A DNA stretch of 9,009 nt. It comes from CAZUZD01 sp964624465. GTDB lineage: Bacteria; Planctomycetota; Planctomycetia; Isosphaerales; Isosphaeraceae. Numbering within the stretch: the stretch's first letter is position 1; each line of letters opens with the position of its first letter. The DNA lies in the NCBI GenBank assembly GCA_964624465.1, contig CAZUZD010000262.1:1-9009 (forward strand), written 5' to 3'. The notes beneath the pieces are model-generated. The model was given only the letters and a program-made list of their open reading frames with translations. It did no database searches and was not told the DNA's origin. Positions 1 to 6,607 of the stretch are shown in pieces. The position numbers were made by a program, and so were the translations under genes.

Positions 1-1221
1 GAACGGGGCCCGGCCGCGAGGGCCGGCGCCACCGCGACCGGCCGGCGGCGGGGGCAGCGGGCGGGTCGGCGAGGGGATGCCCTCGACCTCGTCGCGGTCC
101 AGCTCGCGCTGGATCGACTTCTCGATCTGGTCGAGGAGCTTGCCCTGGCCCGGGGTCACGAAGGTGTAGGCGGCGCCGTCCTTGCCCATGCGGCCGGTCC
201 GGCCGATGCGGTGGACGTAGTGCTCGGGGTCCTCGGGCACGTCGAAGTTGATGACGTGGGTGATACCCGGCACGTCGATGCCGCGGCCCACGACGTCGGT
301 GGCGACCAGCAGCGCGACGCGGCCGGTGCGGAACGACTGCAGCACGCGGTTGCGCCGCGACTGCGAGAGGTCGCCGTGCATCGGCTCGGCGCGCTGGCCG
401 CGCTCGCGGAGCACGTTGCCGAGCTGGTCGGCGCCATGCTTGGTGCGGCAGAAGATCAGGGCCCGGCCGGGCTGCTCACGCTCCAGGAGGGCGAGCAGCA
501 GGTCGAGGCGGTGATGGTCGCGGACCATGATGTAGGCCTGGCGGATGGCCTTCACCGTGGCGTCGGCGTCCTCGGGGATCAGCCGGACGTCGACCGGGTC
601 GAACAGGTACCGCTTGGTCATCTCCCGCACGCCGGGCGGCATGGTGGCCGACAGCAGCAGGGTCTGGCGCGGGGTGGGCACGGCGTCGAGGATGGCGTCG
701 ATGTCGGGCTGGAACCCGATGTCGAGCATCTGGTCGGCCTCGTCGAGCACGACCATCTTGATGCCGTCGAAGCGGATCGCGTCGCGGTTCATCAGGTCGA
801 GCAGGCGGCCGGGGGTGGCGACGATCAGCTGGCAGGAGCCGCTGAGCTGCCGCATCTGACGCCCGATCGGCTCGCCGCCGACCAGGGCGGCGGCGCGGGT
901 GCGGCGGCCGAAGGCCAGCCGCTCGAACTCGCGGCCGACCTGGTGGGCCAGCTCGCGGGTCGGCACCAGGATCAGGGCCTGGGGCCGGCGGTCGCGCTCG
1001 TCGATGCGCTCGATCAGGGGCAGCAGGAACGCGGCGGTCTTGCCGGTGCCCGTCGGCGCGTTGCCGAGGCAGTCACGCCCGGCCAGCGCCGAGGGGATCA
1101 GGTGGCCCTGGATCGGGCTGGGAGCGGTGAACCCGGCGCGCTCGAGGGCGGCCTGGGACACCTCATTGAGACCCAGCGCGGCAAAATCGGCGGGGCTCTC
1201 GTCGGTCATCAACACTTGCAC
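1..1221 (-). CDS. DEAD-box ATP-dependent RNA helicase, 3' end cut by the window edge
   Basis: This is an ATP-dependent RNA helicase that should unwind short RNA duplexes in the cytoplasm, for example in ribosome assembly, RNA decay or cold adaptation. Numbering from the ATG at 1209, all DEAD-box motifs are present in order: Q motif (SPIQ 31-34), motif I APTGTGKT (51-58), Ia PTREL (83-87), Ib TPGRL (132-136), II DEAD (156-159), III SAT (187-189), IV LIFCRT (251-256), V TDVVGRGID (304-312) and VI HRIGRTGR (333-340). A proline-, glycine- and arginine-rich tail begins near 380 and runs off the edge, as in RhlE-type proteins. Motif I has proline where DEAD-box proteins normally have glutamine. I chose the GTG at 1221 because AAGGAG lies 9 bases upstream of it and an in-frame TGA lies at 1228-1230; the ATG at 1209 would be 21 bases from that site. 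The RhlE/CsdA subfamily cannot be decided without the C-terminus. The family assignment is certain. Confidence 0.96.
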   Translation of the reverse strand, partial: MQVLMTDESPADFAALGLNEVSQAALERAGFTAPSPIQGHLIPSALAGRDCLGNAPTGTGKTAAFLLPLIERIDERDRRPQALILVPTRELAHQVGREFERLAFGRRTRAAALVGGEPIGRQMRQLSGSCQLIVATPGRLLDLMNRDAIRFDGIKMVVLDEADQMLDIGFQPDIDAILDAVPTPRQTLLLSATMPPGVREMTKRYLFDPVDVRLIPEDADATVKAIRQAYIMVRDHHRLDLLLALLEREQPGRALIFCRTKHGADQLGNVLRERGQRAEPMHGDLSQSRRNRVLQSFRTGRVALLVATDVVGRGIDVPGITHVINFDVPEDPEHYVHRIGRTGRMGKDGAAYTFVTPGQGKLLDQIEKSIQRELDRDEVEGIPSPTRPLPPPPAGRGGAGPRGRAPF

Positions 1222-1230
1222 TGCGAATCA

Positions 1231-1236
1231 CTCCTT
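1231..1236 (-). promoter_or_regulatory. Ribosome binding site that decides the helicase start
   Basis: The minus strand reads AAGGAG here. It sits 9 bases before a GTG at 1221-1219, 15 before a GTG at 1215-1213, 18 before a TTG and 21 before the ATG at 1209-1207, all in the same frame. Normal spacing favours the first GTG, adding four residues (M-Q-V-L) to the protein. Confidence 0.6.
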
Positions 1237-1512
1237 CGCCCCACCCACTGGCGGCACCTGTGGCGTCCGTCGCGGCCGACGTGGCCGGGTGCCGCGGGGG
1301 CGCCCGGAGGGCACGTCACGTCCGGTCCAGCGGGGCTGGATCGGGCGTCGCATCCAAGTCGGCCTGGTCGCGCTAGGGGTCCGGTCGCACCGGAGCGGGA
1401 AGAAGTCGAGCGCAGGTAGACCAACGCGGAGAGAAACCGTCCCGAGGTGTGTGTCTCGGCCTACAGCCGGCGGGGATCAGCAAATCGGGGTCAATTCAAG
1501 CCGGACCAATCT

Positions 1513-1518
1513 ATCATA
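1513..1518 (-). promoter_or_regulatory. Possible -10 box for the helicase gene
   Basis: The minus strand reads TATGAT, matching TATAAT at five of six bases, inside the most AT-rich stretch of the gap (about 1490-1520). No good -35 hexamer is found 16-18 bases upstream, so this is a weak call. If real, transcription would begin near 1505 and leave a leader of about 285 bases. Confidence 0.2.
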
Positions 1519-1527
1519 TCGGCCTGA

Positions 1528-1558
1528 CGAAAGCGAACCCGGATGAGCCCGCTTTTCG
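1528..1558 (-). terminator. Hairpin after the GT4 gene, possible terminator or 3' stabiliser
   Basis: Seven bases after the GT4 stop codon, the minus-strand RNA can fold into a 13-bp stem with one bulged A and an AUCC tetraloop. The left arm is 1558-1545 and the right arm 1540-1528. Three of the pairs are G-U, which would be A-C mismatches on the opposite strand, so the fold favours the minus-strand transcript. There is no run of U after it, so efficient intrinsic termination is doubtful; it could instead protect the mRNA 3' end. Confidence 0.35.
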
Positions 1559-1565
1559 ATCCTTC

Positions 1566-2867
1566 TTACGCACCGGCCCCCGGTTCGGTTCGTTCGGACG
1601 GGTCGACCCGCACCACCCGACCCCGTCCCGACCCCGCCCGGCGCCGCAGCCCCATCGGCCCGGGGGCCGGGGCCGACGCACCGGCCTCGGGCCCACCCGC
1701 CGGCGTCAGCAGCTCGTCGAAGACCCCCCAGAGCGCCCGGGCCGCGGCGTCCCAGCGGTACCGGGCCGCCCGCCGCAGCGCCCGCGCGGCCAGGCGATCG
1801 CGGATCTCGGGATCGGCCAGGAGCCCGGCCATCGTGTCGGTGATCGAGCCCACGTCGGTCGGCTCGAAGAACCAGCCGGCGTCTCCCACCACCTCGGGCA
1901 GCGAGCCGGCCCGGCTGCACACCACCGGCGTGCCGCAGGCCATCGCCTCCACCGCCGGCAGCCCGAACCCCTCGAAGAGCGACGGCTGCACCAGGGCATA
2001 GGCCCGGCGGTACAGGTGCGCCAGCTCGGCATCGGGCACGAAGCCCGGCAGCCGGATGCGGTCGCCGCAGCCGGTGCGGGCCACCGCCGCCCGCAGCTCG
2101 GGCACGTGGGTGTGGAAGACGTCGCCGGGGTCGCCGACCAGGACCAGGTCGACGTCGGGGGCATCCAGGCGGGCGAACGCCTCGATCAGCCGGACCAGGT
2201 TCTTGTGCGGGCTCAGGCCGCCCACGTAGAGCAGTTGCCGGCGGGCCGGATCGAGCCCGTAGCGCCGCAGGACCTCGGCCGACTCGGGGCCGTCGGGGGC
2301 CGGCGTGAACGGGGCGGCGGGGCCCTCGGGCACGACGGTGATCCGCTCCTCGGGCAGCCGGAAGTAGCCGGCGATGTCGCGGCGGGCTGTCTGCGAGACG
2401 GTGACCACCCGATCGGCCCGCCGCACGCAGGCCGTCTCCTTCAGCCACCAGGCCCAGCGGCCCAGCCGGGTGGGGAAGAAGTAGTCGGGGTGGGTCAGGG
2501 CCATGGTGTCGTGCAGGGTGACGACCACCTTGCCGACGTTCCAGACCGGGAAGGCGCTGTAGGTGGCCGGGAAATAGAGCAGGTCCAGCCCCGCCTTCGC
2601 CGCGACCCGGCCGGGGGCCAGCAGCGTGCCGAGGCCGCGCTGCCGGCGGGCGGTGGCTGCGGCCGGTCGTCGCAGGGGGATCGGCACGACCTCGTAGCCG
2701 GCCGGCAGGGTACCGTCGGCCTCCAGGGCCGCCCGCGAGGGCTCGTCGACCAGCACGACCAGCTCGTGCGGCGCCGGCCCGACGGCCAGGGCGCCCAGGA
2801 CCTGACGCGCGAACCGCCCGAAGCCGCGGCGGTTGGCCAGGCAGGTGCCGTCGAAGCCGATCCGCAT
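1566..2867 (-). CDS. GT4-family glycosyltransferase (GT-B fold)
   Basis: This 433-residue cytoplasmic or peripheral-membrane enzyme should transfer a sugar from a nucleotide-sugar donor to a growing glycan or lipid-linked acceptor with retention of configuration. The N-terminus MRIGFDGTCL, followed by a glycine-rich loop (GFGR 15-18), is typical of GT4 proteins. The donor-binding half has LLYVGGLSPHKN (212-223) and the EX7E motif E299-E307 inside EGFGLPAVEAMACGTPVV. The domain ends near residue 388, after which comes a roughly 45-residue alanine-, proline- and arginine-rich tail that looks disordered. The ATG at 2867 has TGGAG 11 bases upstream and fits the family N-terminus exactly. The gene follows the DUF362 gene by 64 bp and probably belongs to the same transcript. 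The family is certain, but the sugar and acceptor cannot be read from sequence. Confidence 0.95.
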   Translation of the reverse strand: MRIGFDGTCLANRRGFGRFARQVLGALAVGPAPHELVVLVDEPSRAALEADGTLPAGYEVVPIPLRRPAAATARRQRGLGTLLAPGRVAAKAGLDLLYFPATYSAFPVWNVGKVVVTLHDTMALTHPDYFFPTRLGRWAWWLKETACVRRADRVVTVSQTARRDIAGYFRLPEERITVVPEGPAAPFTPAPDGPESAEVLRRYGLDPARRQLLYVGGLSPHKNLVRLIEAFARLDAPDVDLVLVGDPGDVFHTHVPELRAAVARTGCGDRIRLPGFVPDAELAHLYRRAYALVQPSLFEGFGLPAVEAMACGTPVVCSRAGSLPEVVGDAGWFFEPTDVGSITDTMAGLLADPEIRDRLAARALRRAARYRWDAAARALWGVFDELLTPAGGPEAGASAPAPGPMGLRRRAGSGRGRVVRVDPSERTEPGAGA

Positions 2868-2931
2868 GGGTGCTCAGACTCCAGGAGCGGGGCTGCGGGA
2901 CGATCCGTCTGCCCCGGAGGCGAGAACGAAC

Positions 2932-4002
2932 TCAGTGGCCGGGGCCACCGTTGGGCGTGCTGCGGCCGGCCCGGGGCCGGTGCCGGCTCGACGGCGTGCT
3001 GGCGTGGCCGCTGCGGGCCCAGTGCTGCACGATGCTGGTGTCGGTGTGCGGCCGGCCGCGCTGCCGGACCCGGTCGATCGGGTCCCCCTGCACCGTGATC
3101 GCGTCGAGCTGGGTGGAGCCGAGCCCGGCGGCCTCGGCGTAGGCCAGGTGCGGGATCCGCCGGGGGTTCTGGCCGAGCACGCTGGCGGCCACCGCGTCGA
3201 CCGCCAGCGGCGCCGTGCCCGCGACGACGGCGCCGAGCGCGACCCGGCGGCCACTCTCGGGGGCGTCCCCCTCGTAGGCCTCGAAGCCGTCAACGACCGT
3301 CAGGGTCGGGTTGATCTGCCGGGCCAGGCGGACGATGTTGCGGGCGTACGACTCGGCCTGCCGGAGCCAGGCCGACTCGGTCGCGTTGAGCCGGGCGTGG
3401 CCATCCTGGCGGTCGAGCCGCCGGAGGTGGGCGCCCAGGCGGGTCCAGAGCCGCCGGAGCCGGCCGGGGTGCCAGCCGGCGGGGTCGGCGGTGCCGCGGA
3501 GCCAGATCCGATCGGCCGGGTGCACGGCCTCGGTGAGCGTCGCCAGGCCGAGCCGGACGGCGGCCAGGCCGTCGGTCGCCAGGGTCGCCAGCACCACGCG
3601 GCCGTGCGCCTCGACCATCGGGCGGGCGACGCGGACCTCGTGCGGCGGGCCGTCGAGGGTCGCCAGCGCCAGGGGGACCCAGGCGTCGGGCCCGGCGGCG
3701 TTCAGGTCGTGGAAGTCGACCGGCCGGCCCCAGGCCTCGCGGCGATACTCGGAGCGGTCGACGCCGGTTCCAACCAGGGTCACGCGGTCGGCGCCGCCGG
3801 CGAAGGCGATGTCGAGGGCGGCCGAGAGGGTGTCGGCCGAGGTGGCCATCCGACCACGGCGCCCGCGGGGCGGGGCCAGCAGCATGGCGGTGGGCCCCTC
3901 GCAGGCCGAGAGGGCCGCCGGGCCGACGAGGCCGAGGGCCTCGGCCACGGCATTGCGGCGGGTGTCGGACCGGACCAGGGCGACTCTCAGCGGGGTGTCC
4001 AT
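2932..4002 (-). CDS. DUF362-domain protein, atypical
   Basis: This 356-residue protein matches the DUF362 family, which has no firmly established function. The recognisable parts are the N-terminal strand LRVALVRSD (5-13), the segment LTVVDGFEAYEGDAPESG (234-251) and the block VVAGTAPLAVDAVAASVLG (259-277), followed by a GLG motif (293-295). Only one cysteine (C34) is present, so this copy has none of the iron-sulfur clusters found in some family members. Family copies usually have an aspartate where A264 stands (GTDP) and a lysine-containing stretch where residues 137-155 stand; both look altered here. The last 30 or so residues are basic and low in complexity. The ATG at 4002 has GGAG 9 bases upstream, and the first 16 bases overlap the end of the GT2 gene, implying translational coupling. 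The frame stays open to 4431, but the upstream part is only a shadow of GT2. The family call is fairly sure; the function is unknown. Confidence 0.82.
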   Translation of the reverse strand: MDTPLRVALVRSDTRRNAVAEALGLVGPAALSACEGPTAMLLAPPRGRRGRMATSADTLSAALDIAFAGGADRVTLVGTGVDRSEYRREAWGRPVDFHDLNAAGPDAWVPLALATLDGPPHEVRVARPMVEAHGRVVLATLATDGLAAVRLGLATLTEAVHPADRIWLRGTADPAGWHPGRLRRLWTRLGAHLRRLDRQDGHARLNATESAWLRQAESYARNIVRLARQINPTLTVVDGFEAYEGDAPESGRRVALGAVVAGTAPLAVDAVAASVLGQNPRRIPHLAYAEAAGLGSTQLDAITVQGDPIDRVRQRGRPHTDTSIVQHWARSGHASTPSSRHRPRAGRSTPNGGPGH

Positions 4003-5150
4003 CGCGAGCGTCTCCGGGGCGCCGACAGCCGTGGCCGCGGCGACGAGTTGGTCCCGTTCGGGTCGCGCCGCAGGACGCCGGGCGCCGGCACCGGGGCCGG
4101 TTCGGCGACGGTCCGGCCGGCCGAGACCAGGCGGATCGCCAGGGCCAGCGGCACCGACAGGCCGCAGCAGAAGAAGTAGACCAGATGCAGCGGCACGCAC
4201 GCCACCGCGAACCCCAGGCCCCGGCACCGGGCCAGGAACCCGTAGAAGCCGCGGTTCAACGCCACGACCATCAGCAGGGCCGCCACGGTCACGCTCAGGG
4301 CCGACGGCATCCAGGGCGCCAGCATCAGGCCCAGCAGGCCGGCGCCGGTGGCCAGCACCGAGAGCCGCTGCTCGCGGCTGACGTTCAGGTCGGTCTCGGC
4401 CACGTGGCTGCGGAGCATCAGCAGCATCCACGGCACGCCGCGGCGGAACAGGTCGGTGCGGACCATGTTGCCGAACGTCCAGCGCTTCAGGTGCGTGGCC
4501 AGGACGTCGCGGGCCAGGACGATCCGGTGGCCGGCCCCGGTGAGCCGGTAGCCCAGCTCGATGTCCTCGATGGCCGGCTTCGGGTACAGGCGGGGGTCGA
4601 AGCCGCCGGCGCGGCGGAAGGCCTCGGTGCGCATGGCGCCGCAGCCGGTCCAGAAGGTGTGCGCGGGCCGGATCTCGTCCCGGAACTCGCCACGCTGGTG
4701 CACGTAGTGGTGCAGCAGGTTGCGGTACTGGCTGACCAGGCCGGGGGCGGCGGGCCGGTCGTCGTAGGAGCCGAAGAGCGCCGTCAGGGCGGGATCGGCC
4801 TCGAAGCGAGCGAGGGCGCGGTCGAGCGTCGTGGGATGCACGACGACGTCGGCGTCGAGGAAGAAGATGATCGGGGCCGTGGCCGCCTCGGCGCCCGTGT
4901 TGCGGGCGGCGGCCGGGCCACCAGGCGCGTCGTGCCGGAGCACCCGGGCGCCGTACTGGCGGGCCAGGTCGCCCGAGCCGTCGGCGGAGGCGTCGTCGAC
5001 GACGACCAGCTCGTAATCGTGACGGTGGGAGGCGCGGAGGCCCCGGAGGCAGCGCTCGAAGTCGAGGCCCCCGTCGCGGACGGGGATCACGACCGTGAGC
5101 GTCGGCCTCCGAGGCCCCGGACTCGCCGGACCGGCGGGGATATCATCCAT
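3987..5150 (-). CDS. GT2-family glycosyltransferase with C-terminal membrane segments
   Basis: This 387-residue inverting glycosyltransferase has a GT-A domain at the N-terminus: LTVVIPVRDGG (18-28), the nucleotide-binding VVVDDASADGSG (49-60), the metal-binding DAD (99-101, within FFLDADVVV) and the IEDIELGYRL motif (194-203) carrying the probable catalytic acid pair E195-D196. Hydrophobic stretches at about 264-298 and 311-340 should anchor it in the inner membrane with the catalytic domain on the cytoplasmic side. Such proteins extend lipid-linked or surface glycans. A basic, proline-rich tail follows residue 345. The ATG at 5150 has GAGGG 6 bases upstream, and no in-frame start lies close above it. 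Its stop codon lies inside the DUF362 gene, so this gene probably heads the GT2-DUF362-GT4 unit. The specific sugar is unknown. Confidence 0.94.
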   Translation of the reverse strand: MDDIPAGPASPGPRRPTLTVVIPVRDGGLDFERCLRGLRASHRHDYELVVVDDASADGSGDLARQYGARVLRHDAPGGPAAARNTGAEAATAPIIFFLDADVVVHPTTLDRALARFEADPALTALFGSYDDRPAAPGLVSQYRNLLHHYVHQRGEFRDEIRPAHTFWTGCGAMRTEAFRRAGGFDPRLYPKPAIEDIELGYRLTGAGHRIVLARDVLATHLKRWTFGNMVRTDLFRRGVPWMLLMLRSHVAETDLNVSREQRLSVLATGAGLLGLMLAPWMPSALSVTVAALLMVVALNRGFYGFLARCRGLGFAVACVPLHLVYFFCCGLSVPLALAIRLVSAGRTVAEPAPVPAPGVLRRDPNGTNSSPRPRLSAPRRRSRWTPR

Positions 5151-5190
5151 GACCCACCCTCGCCCGTCGCAGGCACCGACCGGTGTGCAG

Positions 5191-5204
5191 CCCCATCCAT
5201 GGGG
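5191..5204. repeat. Short inverted repeat upstream of GT2
   Basis: The sequence CCCCATCCATGGGG can pair CCCCA with TGGGG around a 4-base loop. It lies about 40-54 bases upstream of the GT2 start codon. It is short and could be chance, or a site for a dimeric regulator or an RNA hairpin in the leader. Confidence 0.3.
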
Positions 5205-5208
5205 TCGC

Positions 5209-5239
5209 CCGAATCGACGCCAGGGCCTCCGAATCGCCG
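5209..5239. repeat. Direct repeat with 20-bp period upstream of GT2
   Basis: CCGAATCGACG (5209-5219) and CCGAATCGCCG (5229-5239) match at 10 of 11 bases and start exactly 20 bp apart, close to two helical turns. That geometry suits two regulator protomers on one DNA face. There are only two copies, so chance is not excluded. Confidence 0.3.
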
Positions 5240-5351
5240 GGTCCGGACGCAGGATTGCTGAGGGCTCGCGGTGAGAATCAAAGCGTCCGGCGGGACCGGC
5301 GGCGGCAGGCCGCGACGTGCGGCGGGACAGTAGCTCAGAGCCCCACGCCGG

Positions 5352-6572
5352 TCAATGCGGGTTCGGCGCCGACTCTCCCGGCGCGGCCGGGCGCCCGACG
5401 GCCGCCGTCGGGTCCAGGGCCCCGAGCACGGCCGCCAGCGCCGTCTTGGGCGCGAGGCTCCGGTCCCAGAGCAGCGGGTGATTCGTCCGGCCCCGCACCG
5501 GCCAGCCGTTGAGCCAGGACGTGCCGTCGTGCGTGCCCCAGAAGGTCACCCGCGTCACCACGCCCGGGTGCTTCGCGACCACGGCGAAGATCGCGCCATA
5601 AAGCTCCGCCTGGGCCCGGGCCACCTCCGGCGGCAGGCCGTCGACGTACGGGTTCGCCCCGCCGGCCTCACGGGCGGCGACGTCGGCGCCGGGGGTGGCC
5701 CTCGGCAGGACGTCGACGTCCAGCTCGGTGATCATGACCTTCACGCCCTCGGCGCCCAGGGCGGCGATCGCCCGGTCCAGCCGCGCGGCCACGCCGGGGT
5801 CGCCCAGCTTGAAGTGCCCCTGGATGCCGACCCCGTCGATCCGCACGCCGGCGGCCTTCAGACCGCGGACCAGCCGCACCGTCTTCCAGAGCTTCTCGGG
5901 CTGCTCGACGTTGTAGTCGTTGTAGTACAGCTCGGCATCGGGATCAGCGGCCTGGGCGAACTCGAACGCCTTGACCAGGTAGTCCGTGCCGATGGCGCGC
6001 AGGGCCGGCGTGTGCCGCAGGTAGCCCTCCCGCTGGTCGCTGATCGCCTCGTTGACCACGTCCCAGCCGTGCACGCGGCCCTTGAAGTGGCCGGCGACGC
6101 CGTCGATGTGGGCCTTGAGGTTCGCCAGCGCCTGCTCGCGCGGCAGGGGCTGGCCGTCGGCGTCCTGGAACAGCCAGCGCGGGGCCTGGCTGTGCCAGCA
6201 GAGGGTGTGTCCGATGAGCTGCTGGCCATGCTCGCGGGCGAAGTCGGCGATCCGGTCGGCCGCGGTGAACCGGAACTCGCCCGGCCTGGGCCGGAGCGAC
6301 GCGGGCTTGAACTCGTTCTCGGCCGTCAGGCAATCGAACTGCCCGGCGATCAGCTCCGCCAGCTTCGGGTTGTCGAGCGAGCGCGTGCCGACCGCCGCGC
6401 CGATCAGGAACCGGCCGGCGGCGGCCTGCTTCAGGGTCTGAGCCCCGGCACCCGGCCCCGGAGCGGCGGGCTCCTGGGCCGTGGCGAGGGTCGCTCCAAG
6501 GAGCACGACGGTCAGCCAGGCGGCCCGGCCGGGCCTCCGGACCCGGGCGGGACGGACGACGCGATCGGTCAT
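5352..6572 (-). CDS. Secreted GH10 endo-1,4-beta-xylanase
   Basis: This 406-residue enzyme should hydrolyse internal beta-1,4 bonds of xylan with retention, acting outside the cytoplasm. Residues 1-32 look like a signal peptide: an arginine-rich start, a hydrophobic core at about 18-30 and a small-residue cleavage region near ATAQ. The GH10 barrel covers about 46-383. Visible family marks are TAENEFKP (83-90), the GHTLCWHSQAP segment (121-131), the acid/base glutamate E175 in WDVVNEAI, the nucleophile E283 in ITELDV, and FWGTHDGTSW (344-353) near the end of the barrel. There is no carbohydrate-binding module. The ATG at 6572 is chosen because it begins the signal peptide; the frame stays open far upstream only as a shadow of hemL. 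It lies 35 bp behind hemL with no strong ribosome site, so it may be read through from hemL. The family is certain; whether xylan is the natural substrate is inferred. Confidence 0.95.
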   Translation of the reverse strand: MTDRVVRPARVRRPGRAAWLTVVLLGATLATAQEPAAPGPGAGAQTLKQAAAGRFLIGAAVGTRSLDNPKLAELIAGQFDCLTAENEFKPASLRPRPGEFRFTAADRIADFAREHGQQLIGHTLCWHSQAPRWLFQDADGQPLPREQALANLKAHIDGVAGHFKGRVHGWDVVNEAISDQREGYLRHTPALRAIGTDYLVKAFEFAQAADPDAELYYNDYNVEQPEKLWKTVRLVRGLKAAGVRIDGVGIQGHFKLGDPGVAARLDRAIAALGAEGVKVMITELDVDVLPRATPGADVAAREAGGANPYVDGLPPEVARAQAELYGAIFAVVAKHPGVVTRVTFWGTHDGTSWLNGWPVRGRTNHPLLWDRSLAPKTALAAVLGALDPTAAVGRPAAPGESAPNPH

Positions 6573-6607
6573 GAGCAGGGTTCCGGCGGAGGGAGAGTTC
6601 GGTCGGA

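Larger units (their letters stand above)
1222..1565 (-). other. 344-bp non-coding gap forming a structured leader of the helicase gene
   Basis: I see no convincing gene here. A short minus-strand frame starting at 1424 runs into the helicase start, but it has no recognisable content and no ribosome site of note. On the minus strand the gap holds, in transcription order, a hairpin just after the GT4 stop (1558-1528), a TATGAT-like box (1518-1513), and then three potential hairpins. These are 1459-1442 (5-bp stem, 8-base loop of alternating A and C), 1394-1380 (perfect 6-bp stem, 3-base loop) and 1307-1285 (5-bp outer stem and 3-bp inner stem with one C-A mismatch). The helicase ribosome site follows. 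In so GC-rich a sequence some of these stems will arise by chance. Confidence 0.5.
5151..5351 (-). promoter_or_regulatory. 201-bp gap before the GT2 gene, likely promoter region
   Basis: No gene is evident. This gap separates the xylanase stop from the GT2 start and is the natural place for the promoter of the glycosyltransferase genes. On the minus strand a TTGATT sequence (within about 5284-5274) could serve as a -35 element, but no good -10 hexamer follows at the right distance. A short inverted repeat (CCCCA/TGGGG, 5191-5204) and a direct repeat (5209-5239) lie between it and the start codon. A short minus-strand frame at 5281-5087 overlaps the GT2 start and has no recognisable content. 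Confidence 0.35.

Noticed and set aside
1209..1424. Small 71-residue minus-strand frame in the gap before the helicase
   Set aside because: No recognisable domain or strong ribosome site, and it ends just inside the helicase start. A leader peptide is possible but not supported.
211..1546. Plus-strand frames of 402 and 215 codons across the helicase gene
   Set aside because: They oppose the helicase, which carries every DEAD-box motif on the minus strand. Their products resemble nothing known to me.
1449..4179. Long plus-strand open frames (over 400 codons) across the glycosyltransferase and DUF362 genes
   Set aside because: They are antisense to well-supported genes, and their translations are rich in G, A, R, V and P with no motifs. 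Stop codons are rare by composition in DNA this GC-rich.
4003..4431. Longer DUF362 start at 4431, adding 143 residues
   Set aside because: The added part lies entirely within the GT2 gene and translates to low-complexity sequence; the ATG at 4002 has a good ribosome site and matches the family N-terminus.
5087..5281. 64-residue minus-strand frame overlapping the GT2 start
   Set aside because: It has no motifs, and overlaps the GT2 start in another frame; it looks like a chance frame in GC-rich sequence.
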